Shown here: piece by piece, positions 27,371 to 35,828 of the stretch
Numbering within the stretch: the first letter of the stretch is position 1
Layout: the number at the start of each line of letters is the position of its first letter
Assembly: GCA_021809435.1 (NCBI GenBank)
Contig: JAKBAD010000003.1
Coordinates: 1-64,000 of the forward strand
Reading direction: 5' to 3'
DNA length: 64,000 bases
Source: Pseudomonadota bacterium
GTDB lineage: Bacteria; Pseudomonadota; Alphaproteobacteria; Acetobacterales; Acetobacteraceae
The notes under the pieces: generated by a model
The model's database searches: none
Seen by the model: the letters and a program-made list of their open reading frames with translations, nothing else
Told to the model about the DNA's origin: nothing
Position numbers and translations under genes: made by a program

Positions 27371-29359
27371 TCAGAGCCCCGCCGGCTTGGCCGCCCGCTC
27401 GGCCAAATGCGCCGCCGCCTCGGCCAAATGGTCGAATTCATGCACAAACGTGCCCAGGCCGGCGGTCTGGGCGCGCAGGTCCAAAATCAGCCGGTGCAGC
27501 TCGGCCTCGGGCACCAGCGCCAGCGTCTCGTCCCAGCCATGCCAGCCGGGCTTGGCCTCATAGCCCAAAATCTGCCCGCGCTTGGCGCTCAGCAGCCGCT
27601 GCACGGCGGCGGTGTGGGTGTTGGGCGCGCTCACCCGCACTTTATGCACGGGCTCGAGCAGCATTGTCCCGGCCTTGGCCAGCGCCTCGGCAATGCCGGT
27701 GCGCGTGGCGGTCTTAAACGCCATGTCCGAGCTGTCCACGCTATGAAACCCGCCATCTTGCAGCGTCACCGTCACATCCACCACCGGGTAGCCAAATGGC
27801 CCCTTGGCCATCGCCTCCTCGGCCGCCGCCGCCACGGCGGGAATATATTGCCTGGGCACCGCGCCGCCGGTCACCCGGTCGATGAACAAAAACCCCTCAC
27901 CCCGCGCGCGCGGCGCCACTTCCAGTTTCACATCGGCAAACTGCCCATGGCCGCCGGTCTGGCGTTTGAGCCGCGCATGCTCCTGCACGGTGGCGCGAAT
28001 GGTTTCTTTCAGCCGCAATTTCGGCCCCGCCAGGGTCACATTCAGCCCCCAGCCCTTGCGCAGCCGCTCCACCGCCCGGGCCAGATGCGCCTCGCCCTGG
28101 CCTTCGAGCCGCGTATCCCCCGTCTCCGGGTCGCGGGTCAGGCTGAGCGCCGTGTCCTCCTCCAGCAGCCGCCCCAGCGCGGTCGAGAGCCGCACATCAT
28201 CCTTATGGTCGGGCACCGTGATGGCCAGCGCATAAACCGCGGGCGGCGGGGCGGGAAAGCCCAGCCTGCCCTGCGCCGCGCCAAACACCGTGCCCGCCAC
28301 CGCGCCCTCCAGCCTGCCCAGCGCCACCAGCTCACCGGCCCGCGCCTCGGCGCGCTTTTGCGCCTCTGGCCCCGGAAAGGCGAAAATCCCGCCCACCCGC
28401 ATCACCCCGTCGCTGGCCCCGTCGCGCAGCGTGCCGCGCCAGATGCGCGCATAGCAAAGCTTGCCCGCCTGCGAGGCATAAGAAACCTTGAACACCTGCG
28501 CCAGCGGTCCGCCCTCGGGCGCCACCCCATGGCGGCGCGCGGCGGCGCTGGGGTCTGGCGCATCGTGGCGCAATGTCTTCCACAGCCGCGCCACGCCATT
28601 GCCGTGCAGGCCAGAGCCAAACATCACCTCGGCCAGCGTGCCCTCGCCCACATCGTGGCGCAACCGCGCGAACAACTCCGCCGCGCTCACCGCCTCGCCG
28701 CCAATCACCTTTTCCAGCAGCGCGTCGTCGCGGTCGGCCAGCGTGTCCACCAGCGCGTCATGGGCGCTGTGCTCCTCGCCGGCCACGTCACCGGGCAGCG
28801 CCACCACCGCCGAGGCCAGGCGCTCCCGGTAGCGATAAGCCCGCTCCGAGACCAGATCCACATACCCCACCATCCGCCCCTGCTCCAAAATCGGCAGTTC
28901 GCGCGCCACCAGCCTTGTGCCGGTCTCGGCCTGAATGGCGGAGATCAGCTCGGCGGCCGGCACGGCCAGCTGGTCGGCTTTATTAATAAACAGCACAAAC
29001 GGCACGCAAGCCGCCGCCAGCGCGGCCAAAGCCGGGCGCAGAGCCGGGGCGCGCGTGGGGTCGGGTTCGGCCACCACCACCGCCATGTCGGCCACGCATA
29101 ATGCCGCCGCCGCCTCGGCCCCAAACTCAATGCCGCCGGGGCAGTCGAGCAGCGACCAGTCATCGCCCATATAAGTGCAGTTGAACAGCCGGGTCTCGGT
29201 GCCGGGCTCGGGCAGGCTCTTATCGCCGGCATGGCGCAGCTTCACCCCGGCCATATCCATCAACGCTTCGAGCAACATGGTCTTGCCCCCGCCATGCGGG
29301 CCAATCAGCGCGCAAGAGCGAGGGGCGTGGCGCCCCGCATGGGGTTCATGACCAGACAT
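27371..29359 (-). CDS. EF-G-like translational GTPase (FusA2 type)
   Basis: This 662-residue protein has GTPase motifs GPHGGGKT (20-27), DCPG (about 72-75) and NKAD (about 129-132), followed by the EF-G domains II-V, including the domain IV segment GGHGQFADVKLEV. It is shorter than canonical EF-G and the G3 motif DCPG and G-domain are diverged, as in the second EF-G-like protein common in Alphaproteobacteria. No ribosomal-protein neighbours are present, so it is not the str-operon fusA. Its cellular role, perhaps ribosome recycling or stress, is unknown. GGGAG lies 8 bases before the ATG. Confidence 0.85.
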   Translation of the reverse strand: MSGHEPHAGRHAPRSCALIGPHGGGKTMLLEALMDMAGVKLRHAGDKSLPEPGTETRLFNCTYMGDDWSLLDCPGGIEFGAEAAAALCVADMAVVVAEPDPTRAPALRPALAALAAACVPFVLFINKADQLAVPAAELISAIQAETGTRLVARELPILEQGRMVGYVDLVSERAYRYRERLASAVVALPGDVAGEEHSAHDALVDTLADRDDALLEKVIGGEAVSAAELFARLRHDVGEGTLAEVMFGSGLHGNGVARLWKTLRHDAPDPSAAARRHGVAPEGGPLAQVFKVSYASQAGKLCYARIWRGTLRDGASDGVMRVGGIFAFPGPEAQKRAEARAGELVALGRLEGAVAGTVFGAAQGRLGFPAPPPAVYALAITVPDHKDDVRLSTALGRLLEEDTALSLTRDPETGDTRLEGQGEAHLARAVERLRKGWGLNVTLAGPKLRLKETIRATVQEHARLKRQTGGHGQFADVKLEVAPRARGEGFLFIDRVTGGAVPRQYIPAVAAAAEEAMAKGPFGYPVVDVTVTLQDGGFHSVDSSDMAFKTATRTGIAEALAKAGTMLLEPVHKVRVSAPNTHTAAVQRLLSAKRGQILGYEAKPGWHGWDETLALVPEAELHRLILDLRAQTAGLGTFVHEFDHLAEAAAHLAERAAKPAGL

Positions 29360-29464
29360 GGCATCATCTCCCTGTTATTCGGGATTATTGTGCATGGTGT
29401 CCGGCCCCGTGGCCCCGTGGCAATGGCCTATCAAAGGCCCCCGGTGCCCTCAACCGCCACCAGC

Positions 29465-30241
29465 CTACGCCCGCCACCCGGTCAGCGCAATCAGCCCGCG
29501 CTTCGTCTCCGTGCCCGCCCCGTTGGTGTCCATGCCCGCCCGGCGGGGGGGCGGCACAATGTCGGCGCGCATCTGCACGCGCCCCAGCAATTCCTGAAAC
29601 AGCGCTTCCAGATCATCGCGGCTGATATCGACCGTCTCGCCATAATCGGCCAGCACCTCGTCAAGGTCGCCGGCCGTCAGCACCAGCGGCACCGGCGCCG
29701 GGTGGGGGTGCAGCGAGGCATGCGCGCGGTGCGGATAAGCCCGGCCCGTGGCGCGGTGATAGATCAGCGCCACCGCCACCAGCAGCAGCGAGTTCAGCAC
29801 CACCGGCGCCCACACATAGCCATAGCCCAGCGCGGCAATGTGCGGCCCACCCAGCGCCGCCAGCAGCGCCACCGCGCCGCCCGGCGGATGCACACAGCGC
29901 AGCGCCGCCATGGCCACCAGCGCCACCCCCACGGCCACCGCCCCGGCATAAACCGGCTGGCCAATCAGCAAGCCCGCGCTCACCCCCGCCAGCGCCCCCA
30001 CCACATTGCCGCCCAGCACCGCCCAGGGCTGGGTGAGCGGGCTGGCCGGCACCCCGAACACCAGCACCGCCGAAGCCCCGATGGGCGCGATCAACGCGGG
30101 CGCCAGCCCGCCATGGCCCAGCCAAAGGCGGCTGAGCAGGCCGGTCAGCACCAACCCCACACAGGCGCCCACCCCGCCGCGCAGCGCATCGCGCCACACC
30201 ACGGGCTGCTGGGTTGGCAAAAACCGCCGCCACACACTCAT
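29465..30241 (-). CDS. HPP-family membrane protein
   Basis: A 258-residue protein with four hydrophobic helices in its first 160 residues and the family-naming motif RCVHPPGGAVAL (about 115-126). Its last 90 residues are soluble and charged. Some HPP proteins move nitrite in chloroplasts and cyanobacteria. The ATG at 30241 has GAGGAG 7 bases upstream and is preferred to upstream codons. It lies downstream of the ammonium transporter amtB, so a role in nitrogen assimilation is conceivable, but the family function is poorly known. Confidence 0.82.
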   Translation of the reverse strand: MSVWRRFLPTQQPVVWRDALRGGVGACVGLVLTGLLSRLWLGHGGLAPALIAPIGASAVLVFGVPASPLTQPWAVLGGNVVGALAGVSAGLLIGQPVYAGAVAVGVALVAMAALRCVHPPGGAVALLAALGGPHIAALGYGYVWAPVVLNSLLLVAVALIYHRATGRAYPHRAHASLHPHPAPVPLVLTAGDLDEVLADYGETVDISRDDLEALFQELLGRVQMRADIVPPPRRAGMDTNGAGTETKRGLIALTGWRA

Positions 30242-30262
30242 CACCGCACTCCTCATAACAAA

Positions 30263-30280
30263 GGGCCCCAACCGGGGCCC
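30263..30280 (-). terminator. Putative terminator between amtB and the HPP gene
   Basis: GGGCCCC (30263-30269) and GGGGCCC (30274-30280) form a 7-bp stem with a four-base loop, followed on the minus strand by TTTGTTAT. It lies about 165 bp beyond the amtB stop and just upstream of the HPP gene ribosome-binding site. Confidence 0.5.
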
Positions 30281-30443
30281 CGTCCGCGCCTCTCCTTGCC
30301 CGATTGCCGGGCGGTTCAGCCAGCCGGGCGAGCGGCTGACTGCTATGCAGGCCCGCCCGGCGTGAGCCAGGCCAAGCGGGCCGCAGCGCGATATTGGGTT
30401 GAACCGAATCGCCAGATACGAGTTAAACCCATGAAACTAAACG

Positions 30444-31688
30444 TTAAAACACCTGCTCTCCATGGAGCACGATATCGAGCCCCTCGCGCTCTTCCTCGCG
30501 GGTCACGCGCAGCCCCACCATCATGTCGGTGAGCTTGAGCAGCACCCAGCTCACGCCGGCGCAATAGATAATCGTCACCGCCACGCCCAGCGCCTGCACG
30601 GCGAGCAAATGCGCCCCGCCCACCGCCGCGCCGTTCGAGAGCGGCCCAAACGCGAACCAGCCGGTCGCCAGCGTGCCGATGATGCCGGCAATGCCATGCA
30701 CGCCAAACGCGTCCAGGCTGTCATCATAGCTGAAATAATGTTTGAGTTCGGTGGCGGTCCAGAAGCACACGCCCCCCGCCACCAGCCCGATCAGCAGCGC
30801 CGGCCCCGGCAGCACAAAGCCCGAAGCCGGGGTAATGGCCACCAGCCCGGCCACCGCGCCCGAAATGGCGCCCAGTACCGAGGGCTTGCCCCGCACGAAC
30901 CATTCCACAAAGGTCCAGGCCACCGTGGCCCCGCCGGCGGCGATCTGGGTCACCAGCACCGCCATGCCGGCCCGGCCATTGGCGCCCATGGCGCCGCCCG
31001 AGTTAAAGCCCATCCAGCCCACCCACAGCAGCGAGGCGCCGATCACCGCATAGCTCAAATTCCACGGCGCCATGTTTTCCTGCCCATAGCCCAGCCGCTT
31101 GCCCAGCATCAGCGCGCACACCAGCCCGGTGATGCCGCAATTAATCTCCACCACCGTGCCACCCGCGAAATCGGCGATGCCCATTTTGGCCAGCCAGCCG
31201 GTCGGCTCCCACACCCAATGGGCGAGCGGCGCGTAAACCAGCAGCGACCAGGCCGAGAAAAACACCAGCAGCGCCGAGAATTTCATGCGGTCCGCGCAGG
31301 CCCCGGTCACCACCGCGGGGGTGATGATGGCGAAGCTCATCTGGAACATCAAAAACACGCTCTCGGGAATGGTGGTCTGCACGGCAAAGGGGGTGCCGGC
31401 GGCAATGGTGAAGGGCTTGTCCCAGCCCGCGCCCAGCCCGGCCAGCATCAGCCGCGAGCCATCGCCAATCCAGCCATTGCCGGTGCCAAAGGCCAGCGAA
31501 TAGCCGGCCACCATCCACAGCACCGTCACCACCGCGCACAGCATGAAAGACTGCATCATGATGGCCAGCACATTTTTCTTGCGCACCATGCCGGCATAAA
31601 ACAGCGCCAGCCCCGGCACGGTCATCAGCAGCACGAGAACCGTGCACATCAAAACCCAGGCGGTATCGCCCGGCACCACATTCTGCAT
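30444..31688 (-). CDS. amtB: Ammonium transporter, AmtB family, with altered twin-histidine motif
   Basis: This 414-residue protein has eleven transmembrane helices starting with VLMCTVLVLLMTVPGLALFYAG, and the family core FGVHGIAGIIGTL near residue 325. The first pore histidine of E. coli AmtB (GGTVVHIN) is replaced by glutamate here, GGTVVEIN (codon GAG), while the second histidine is retained. Yeast Mep1 and Mep3 also carry glutamate there. No leader peptide is evident, and no glnK gene is adjacent, which is unusual because amtB usually follows glnK. It conducts ammonia/ammonium into the cell. Confidence 0.92.
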   Translation of the reverse strand: MQNVVPGDTAWVLMCTVLVLLMTVPGLALFYAGMVRKKNVLAIMMQSFMLCAVVTVLWMVAGYSLAFGTGNGWIGDGSRLMLAGLGAGWDKPFTIAAGTPFAVQTTIPESVFLMFQMSFAIITPAVVTGACADRMKFSALLVFFSAWSLLVYAPLAHWVWEPTGWLAKMGIADFAGGTVVEINCGITGLVCALMLGKRLGYGQENMAPWNLSYAVIGASLLWVGWMGFNSGGAMGANGRAGMAVLVTQIAAGGATVAWTFVEWFVRGKPSVLGAISGAVAGLVAITPASGFVLPGPALLIGLVAGGVCFWTATELKHYFSYDDSLDAFGVHGIAGIIGTLATGWFAFGPLSNGAAVGGAHLLAVQALGVAVTIIYCAGVSWVLLKLTDMMVGLRVTREEEREGLDIVLHGEQVF

Positions 31689-31891
31689 TTTACTTCCTTA
31701 TACCAGCCGTGAACTGCGTTATTTTGCCCCTGTTAGCAGGGCTTACGCGCGGGGTAGTCCCTCCGTCCCAGCGCGTCAAGCTAGCAGGCCAGCCATACCA
31801 TCTCTGCATGGACAATGGCCTCGGGCATGGTTCGAGAGGTGAGTGACGGACGGGAGATCGCCAGATCTCCACCGGCCTGTGGGCGGGCCCC

Positions 31892-32293
31892 TCAGCCCGG
31901 CGCGGCGGGCGCCATGGCGGCCAGCGCCTCGGCGTGGGTCTGGCGCTGGGTGTGGGTGGTGTAAAACCCGGCCAGTATCTCGGGGGTGAGGATGAAGCCG
32001 GCGGGCTGGCGGGCGGCAAAGCGCAGGGCGGCTTGCATCATGTCGAGCGTCTGGCGGGCCATGTCGAGCTGCTGGGCCTGGAGGACGGACAGCGCGTCCA
32101 GCTCGGCATCGAGCCGGGCGATCTGGCCCGCCGCCTCGCCCCCCGTCGCCAGCCGCCCGGCCAAGCCGGGCAGCACCTCGGCGAAATACCAGAGCCGCTC
32201 GAACAGCGCCTCGCCGGTGATCAAATCGCCCAGCAACTCCAGCTGCGCGGCCAGCACCGCGTAAATTTTGCGGCGCTCCAGAGGGTCGATCAT
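31892..32293 (-). CDS. Hypothetical helical protein paired with a CheY-like regulator
   Basis: I do not recognise this 133-residue protein. It is mostly alpha-helical by composition (many Ala, Leu, Gln, Arg), with no signal peptide, membrane segment or cysteine. Its start overlaps the stop of the CheY-like gene as ATGA, so the two are translated together and probably act together. A histidine phosphotransfer role was considered, but the only nearby histidines (THTQRQTHAEAL) are in the C-terminal tail rather than in a helical bundle core, so no function is claimed. Confidence 0.7.
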   Translation of the reverse strand: MIDPLERRKIYAVLAAQLELLGDLITGEALFERLWYFAEVLPGLAGRLATGGEAAGQIARLDAELDALSVLQAQQLDMARQTLDMMQAALRFAARQPAGFILTPEILAGFYTTHTQRQTHAEALAAMAPAAPG

Positions 32294-32682
32294 GCGCGGC
32301 AGGGGCTCAGCGCCAGATTGGCGGAAATGGCGTCGAGCAGCACGGCCTGTTCGGCGGGTTTGCTGAGCCAGCCATTGGCGCCCAGCGCCCGCGCGGCGCG
32401 CGCCGCGCTTTCGCTGGTTTCGGCGGTGAGCACGATGATGGGGGTGGCACCCACCCCCTGGCGCGCCCGCACTTCCCGGATCAGGCCAAGCCCGTCGAGT
32501 TCAGGCATGTTGAGGTCGGTGAGGATGAGCGCCGGGCGGGCGCCTGATTCCAGCTTGGCCAGGGCCTCCTGCCCGTCATGGGCGGTGATGACATGATAAC
32601 CGGCCTTACGCAGCACCCGCGCCAGGGTGAGCACCATGGTGCGTGAATCATCGACCACCAGAATGGGGACCGGAACGCTCAT
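32290..32682 (-). CDS. Single-domain CheY-like response regulator
   Basis: This 130-residue receiver domain has the acidic pocket VVDDS (9-13), the phospho-acceptor aspartate in LILTDLNMPELDG (about residue 56), the conserved threonine in IVLTAETS and the lysine in WLSKPAEQ (about 107). There is no output domain. No sensor kinase is in the window, so its partner is unknown; chemotaxis-type signalling or phosphorelay is possible. Its coupled neighbour is the unknown 133-residue protein. Confidence 0.85.
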   Translation of the reverse strand: MSVPVPILVVDDSRTMVLTLARVLRKAGYHVITAHDGQEALAKLESGARPALILTDLNMPELDGLGLIREVRARQGVGATPIIVLTAETSESAARAARALGANGWLSKPAEQAVLLDAISANLALSPCRA

Positions 32683-33017
32683 GGTCTTGGTCCCGTGGCG
32701 TTCATTCCTGCTCTCCCCGCGCCTTTTGCACTGGCCATGGCCGACCCCAGCTCCGTTCCTGATTTCTGGAAACCGCGTCTATGAAATCCGCGGGCCGTGG
32801 CGGGCCGCGCATGGGCCGAATTTAAAGGCAAATGCTTACTGTTGGGTTTAAGGCGCCAACCCCACACATCCCCACAAACCCACGCGCCAAATCCACAATT
32901 TTCCGGGCCAAAACCACATAAACCCACACAAACCCACAATCAGGCGGCGCCGCCGGATGATTTGCCGCCACGGCGCGGGGCTGCTATGCGCGGGGCAGAA
33001 CAAAGGGGGCTTTCGTG
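32683..33017. other. Intergenic region with ACAAACCCACA-type repeats
   Basis: No gene is supported in these 335 bases between the divergent CheY-like and acyltransferase genes. At 32855-32940 it is C- and A-rich and carries several degenerate copies of CACAAACCCACA (also CACATAAACCCACA and ACAAACCCACGC). It must contain both promoters. The bcerS ribosome-binding site AAAGGGGG is at 33002-33009. Confidence 0.5.
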
Positions 33018-34148
33018 ATGAGCGCGATCCAGATCGTACCGGTCACCGACAAGAAGATGCTGGGGCGCTTCATTCGGCTTCCAGAACGGCTTCACGCCGA
33101 CGACCCGGCCTATATCGCGCCGCTGCATATGGAGCGCGAGGAAGCGCTCAGCCCCAAGAACCCGTTTTTTGGCCATGCCGAGGTGCAGTTCTGGCTGGCG
33201 GTGCGGGGCGGGCGCGATGTTGGGCGGATTTCGGCGCAGATCGACGCCAATAACGAGCAGCTCAAGGCCCGCCATGCCGGGCAGTTTGGCATGCTGGCGG
33301 CCGAGGATGACCGCGAGGTGATCAGCGCCCTGGTCGATACCGCCGCGCACTGGCTGAAGGCGCGCGGGATGGTGGCGATGCAGGGGCCGTTCAACCTCAA
33401 TATCAATGAGGAAACCGGCCTGCTGATCGACGGGTTTACCACCCCGCCGGTGCTGCTCATGCCCCACGACAAGGCATATTTGCGCGGCCATCTCGAGGCG
33501 TTGGGCTTCGAGAAGGCCAAGGATGTGATTGCCTATTGGTATGATATGCGGGTCGAGCTGCCCAAATCGGTGCGCCGGCTGCTCGAGCGGCCTTTGCCCG
33601 CCAACATCTCGGTGCGCAAGCTCGATTTCAAGCGCTATAACGAGGAGATCCGCATGGTGACGCGGATTTTCAACGATGCCTGGGCCGGGAACTGGGGGTT
33701 TGTGCCGCTCACCGAGATTGAGACCGAATATCTGGCCAAATCGCTCAAGCCGCTGATCAAGCCTGATTTCACCTCGGTGGTGGAGCGCGATGGCGAGCCG
33801 GTGGGGTTTTTGATCGCGCTGCCCAATTTGAACGAGGCGATCCACGATCTGGGCGGCAAGCTGTTGCCGTTTGGCCTTGTGAAGATGCTCTGGCGGCTGG
33901 AGGTGGCGGGGGTGAAGACCGCGCGCGTGCCGCTGATGGGGGTGAAGCGGGCGGTGGCCAAGGATATGATTGGCGGGTTGCTGCCGTTTCTGATGGTGGA
34001 CATGGTGCGCCAGGCCGGGCTGAAGAAAGGCCTCACGCATATTGAGCTGTCATGGATTCTGGAAGACAATTTGCCGATGCGGCGGATGAATGAGAGCCTG
34101 GGCGCCGACCCTTACAAGACTTACCGGGTATTCGAGCGCAAGATTTAA
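33018..34148 (+). CDS. bcerS: GNAT-like N-acyltransferase, candidate bacterial ceramide synthase
   Basis: The 376-residue protein belongs to the large GNAT-like family that includes the bacterial ceramide synthase of Caulobacter (CCNA_01212), which N-acylates the sphingoid base. Visible are an N-terminal half with PERLHADDPAYIAPLHME and GRISAQIDANN, and a C-terminal GNAT half with VGFLIALPNLNEAI and HIELSWILEDNLPMRRMNE near residue 345. It has no signal peptide. The proximity to spt, acpR, cerR and acsR (within 10 kb) is the main support for ceramide synthase. An unrelated acyltransferase role is possible. GTG at 33015 is an alternative start. Confidence 0.62.
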   Translation: MSAIQIVPVTDKKMLGRFIRLPERLHADDPAYIAPLHMEREEALSPKNPFFGHAEVQFWLAVRGGRDVGRISAQIDANNEQLKARHAGQFGMLAAEDDREVISALVDTAAHWLKARGMVAMQGPFNLNINEETGLLIDGFTTPPVLLMPHDKAYLRGHLEALGFEKAKDVIAYWYDMRVELPKSVRRLLERPLPANISVRKLDFKRYNEEIRMVTRIFNDAWAGNWGFVPLTEIETEYLAKSLKPLIKPDFTSVVERDGEPVGFLIALPNLNEAIHDLGGKLLPFGLVKMLWRLEVAGVKTARVPLMGVKRAVAKDMIGGLLPFLMVDMVRQAGLKKGLTHIELSWILEDNLPMRRMNESLGADPYKTYRVFERKI

Positions 34149-34154
34149 AAACTC

Positions 34155-34259
34155 AAAAGTTTTTGGGGGTTTGGCCCCTTTTTTCAAAAAGGGGCCAAGA
34201 AACACCAGGGAAGACGTGGACCCTTTTTGTAAAAAGGGTCCACACCCCCAAAAACTTTT
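34155..34259. repeat. Nested palindrome, bidirectional terminator-like element (copy 1)
   Basis: Outer arms AAAAGTTTTTGGGGGT (34155-34170) and ACCCCCAAAAACTTTT (34244-34259) are perfectly complementary. Inside are two perfect 13-bp hairpins with two-base loops: 34171-34198 and 34216-34243. Each has A/T tracts flanking a GC stem, so either strand can terminate. It lies between the convergent bcerS and CDP-alcohol phosphotransferase genes and includes the latter's stop codon. A related copy is at 52194-52336. Confidence 0.85.
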
Positions 34260-35109
34260 AAAATTTGAAGCTTTCGTAGAGGGCGCGCTGGCGGGTGAGG
34301 TACCAGGCCAGGGCGGCGCTCAGGCCCAGCAGCTCGAGCGCGAAATAGAGCAGCGGCCAGCCAGTGATGGCGCACAGAAAAATCAGCCCCGTGCGGGTGT
34401 TGGAGGAAAACAGCGACCATTGGCGCACGATGGGCGCGAATGTGGCGCGAAAGCGGGCGCGCAGCGTGTCGGGGTCCGGGCTGGTGGCGAGGGCCGCGGT
34501 GAAGCTAGGCGCGAAGCTGGCGACGCCGCCCGACACCAGGATTTGCACGCGCTCATAAAGCCGGTAGAGCCCGCCGGCGAGGCCGGGTTTGGCGGCAATG
34601 CCGAGATCGGGCAGGGCCGCCGAGCGGCGGCCGAGGCCGAGCGCGTTATAGGCTTGGCGCTGCATCTCGAACGCCGCCGATTGCAGAGCGTGCGCCACGC
34701 CCGCGAGGATGATGAGCCCGAGCACCCAATGCCCCGCGCGCGGCATGAGCAGCACCGCGAAGCCGAGATAGACGGCGGTGAAGGTGACATAGTCGCACAC
34801 GCCATCGATGAGTTTGCCAAGCTCTGAGAAGCTGTTGGTGAGGCGGGCGAGCTGGCCGTCGGCGCCGTCGAGCACATGCCAGGCGAACATGAGGGCGAAG
34901 CCCAGCGCCGCGAAGGCCGGATGGTCGGCGCGCGCATAGGAAGCGCCCGCCAGCACGCCGCAGGCCAGCCCCGCCAGCGAGACCTGATTGGGCGTGATGC
35001 CCAGCCGCGCGAAAACCGGCACCAGGGCACCCGAGAGCGGGTGCACCAGGTACAGATTGCTCCAGCTCTCGATTTCCTCGGTGCGTTTGACCGGTTCTGG
35101 GCTGGTCAC
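34258..35109 (-). CDS. CDP-alcohol phosphatidyltransferase-family enzyme (candidate CDP-inositol phosphotransferase)
   Basis: This 283-residue membrane enzyme has the signature D-x2-DG-x2-AR-x8-G-x3-D-x3-D: LDGADGQLAR, then G and DGVCD (about residues 83-107). Several hydrophobic helices follow. Family members transfer a phospho-alcohol from a CDP carrier to an acceptor. It overlaps the nucleotidyltransferase gene by 4 bp, and inositol-phosphate synthase is next. The layout resembles the IPCT/DIPPS pair that makes di-myo-inositol phosphate in hyperthermophiles via CDP-inositol. In this lipid island I infer that the acceptor is a ceramide or other lipid; a CDP-diacylglycerol-dependent reaction is the alternative. 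Confidence 0.82.
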   Translation of the reverse strand: MTSPEPVKRTEEIESWSNLYLVHPLSGALVPVFARLGITPNQVSLAGLACGVLAGASYARADHPAFAALGFALMFAWHVLDGADGQLARLTNSFSELGKLIDGVCDYVTFTAVYLGFAVLLMPRAGHWVLGLIILAGVAHALQSAAFEMQRQAYNALGLGRRSAALPDLGIAAKPGLAGGLYRLYERVQILVSGGVASFAPSFTAALATSPDPDTLRARFRATFAPIVRQWSLFSSNTRTGLIFLCAITGWPLLYFALELLGLSAALAWYLTRQRALYESFKF

Positions 35110-35822
35110 AGCTTGCCGGTGGCCAGCAACTGCTCGGCTTTGCCGAAGGCGAGGGGGTCATCGACATCGAGCCATAAACGCGAACCGATATCGAACACGC
35201 GCGCCTTGTCCCATTCGGCCAGCACGGTCATGCCACCCGAGATGCTGTCATCCCCGCGCGCCTGGGATTCGGCCAGGGCCTCGAACATCACGGGGGAGCA
35301 GCGGAACACGCCGGTATCGAAGCCGTTGAAATCGCGGATGACCTTGCCGATGGCGCGCAGATGGTTGCCTTCGAACTTGACGCGCGTCACGTCCTCGGGG
35401 TCGTTCAGCGGGCGGTCGATCTGGCGGTCGATGGCGAGGGTCACGGTGCCCGGCTCAACCGGCGCGGCGAGGAGGTCGGAGATCAGGTCCGGCTCGACCA
35501 GATGGTCGCACATGGTGAGCAGGAATTCACCCTCGATGAACTGGCGCGCCGCCGAGACGGAGACGCCATTGGCCCGCTGCCAGGCCGGATTATAAGCCGG
35601 GATGATGGTGACAGCGTGCTTCTGGCCGATCTCGCGCAGGCGGGGCGTCAGCGCTTCGGCCCGGTAGCCGGTGACGACCACGATCTCCTCGAGCCCGGCC
35701 TGGGCCAGGGTGGCGATGACACGCTCGATCAGCGGCACGCCGCGAATGGGGATGAGCGGCTTTTGCTCACCTTTTTCGCGCAGGCGCGTGCCCTGGCCGG
35801 CGGCGACGATCAGCCCCTTCAT
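35106..35822 (-). CDS. Nucleotidyltransferase, candidate CTP:inositol-1-phosphate cytidylyltransferase
   Basis: A 238-residue sugar-phosphate nucleotidyltransferase. The nucleotide-binding start is LIVAAGQGTRLREKGEQKPL (residues 4-23); later motifs are WQRANGVSVSAA, FLLTMCDHLVEP and FDTGVFRCS. The NGxS, MxDH and DTGxF motifs are shared with archaeal IPCT enzymes. Its position between a CDP-alcohol phosphotransferase (4-bp overlap) and myo-inositol-phosphate synthase (6-bp gap) supports CDP-inositol formation. Nucleotide and sugar specificity cannot be read with certainty from sequence. Confidence 0.8.
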   Translation of the reverse strand: MKGLIVAAGQGTRLREKGEQKPLIPIRGVPLIERVIATLAQAGLEEIVVVTGYRAEALTPRLREIGQKHAVTIIPAYNPAWQRANGVSVSAARQFIEGEFLLTMCDHLVEPDLISDLLAAPVEPGTVTLAIDRQIDRPLNDPEDVTRVKFEGNHLRAIGKVIRDFNGFDTGVFRCSPVMFEALAESQARGDDSISGGMTVLAEWDKARVFDIGSRLWLDVDDPLAFGKAEQLLATGKL

Positions 35823-35828
35823 GGCGGC

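Noticed and set aside
27173-29101. 642-codon plus-strand frame opposite the EF-G-like gene
   Set aside because: Composition is typical of an antisense shadow (Arg/Gln/His/Pro-rich), and the minus strand encodes GTPase motifs.
31689-31891. Sigma-54 promoter for amtB
   Set aside because: No GG-N10-GC pair with TGGCA/TTGC context could be placed upstream of amtB; TTGACG is present, but without a good -10.
32885-32905. DnaA-box-like AAATCCACA as sign of an origin
   Set aside because: Single copy with two mismatches to TTATCCACA, and no dnaA, AT-rich unwinding region or partition gene nearby.
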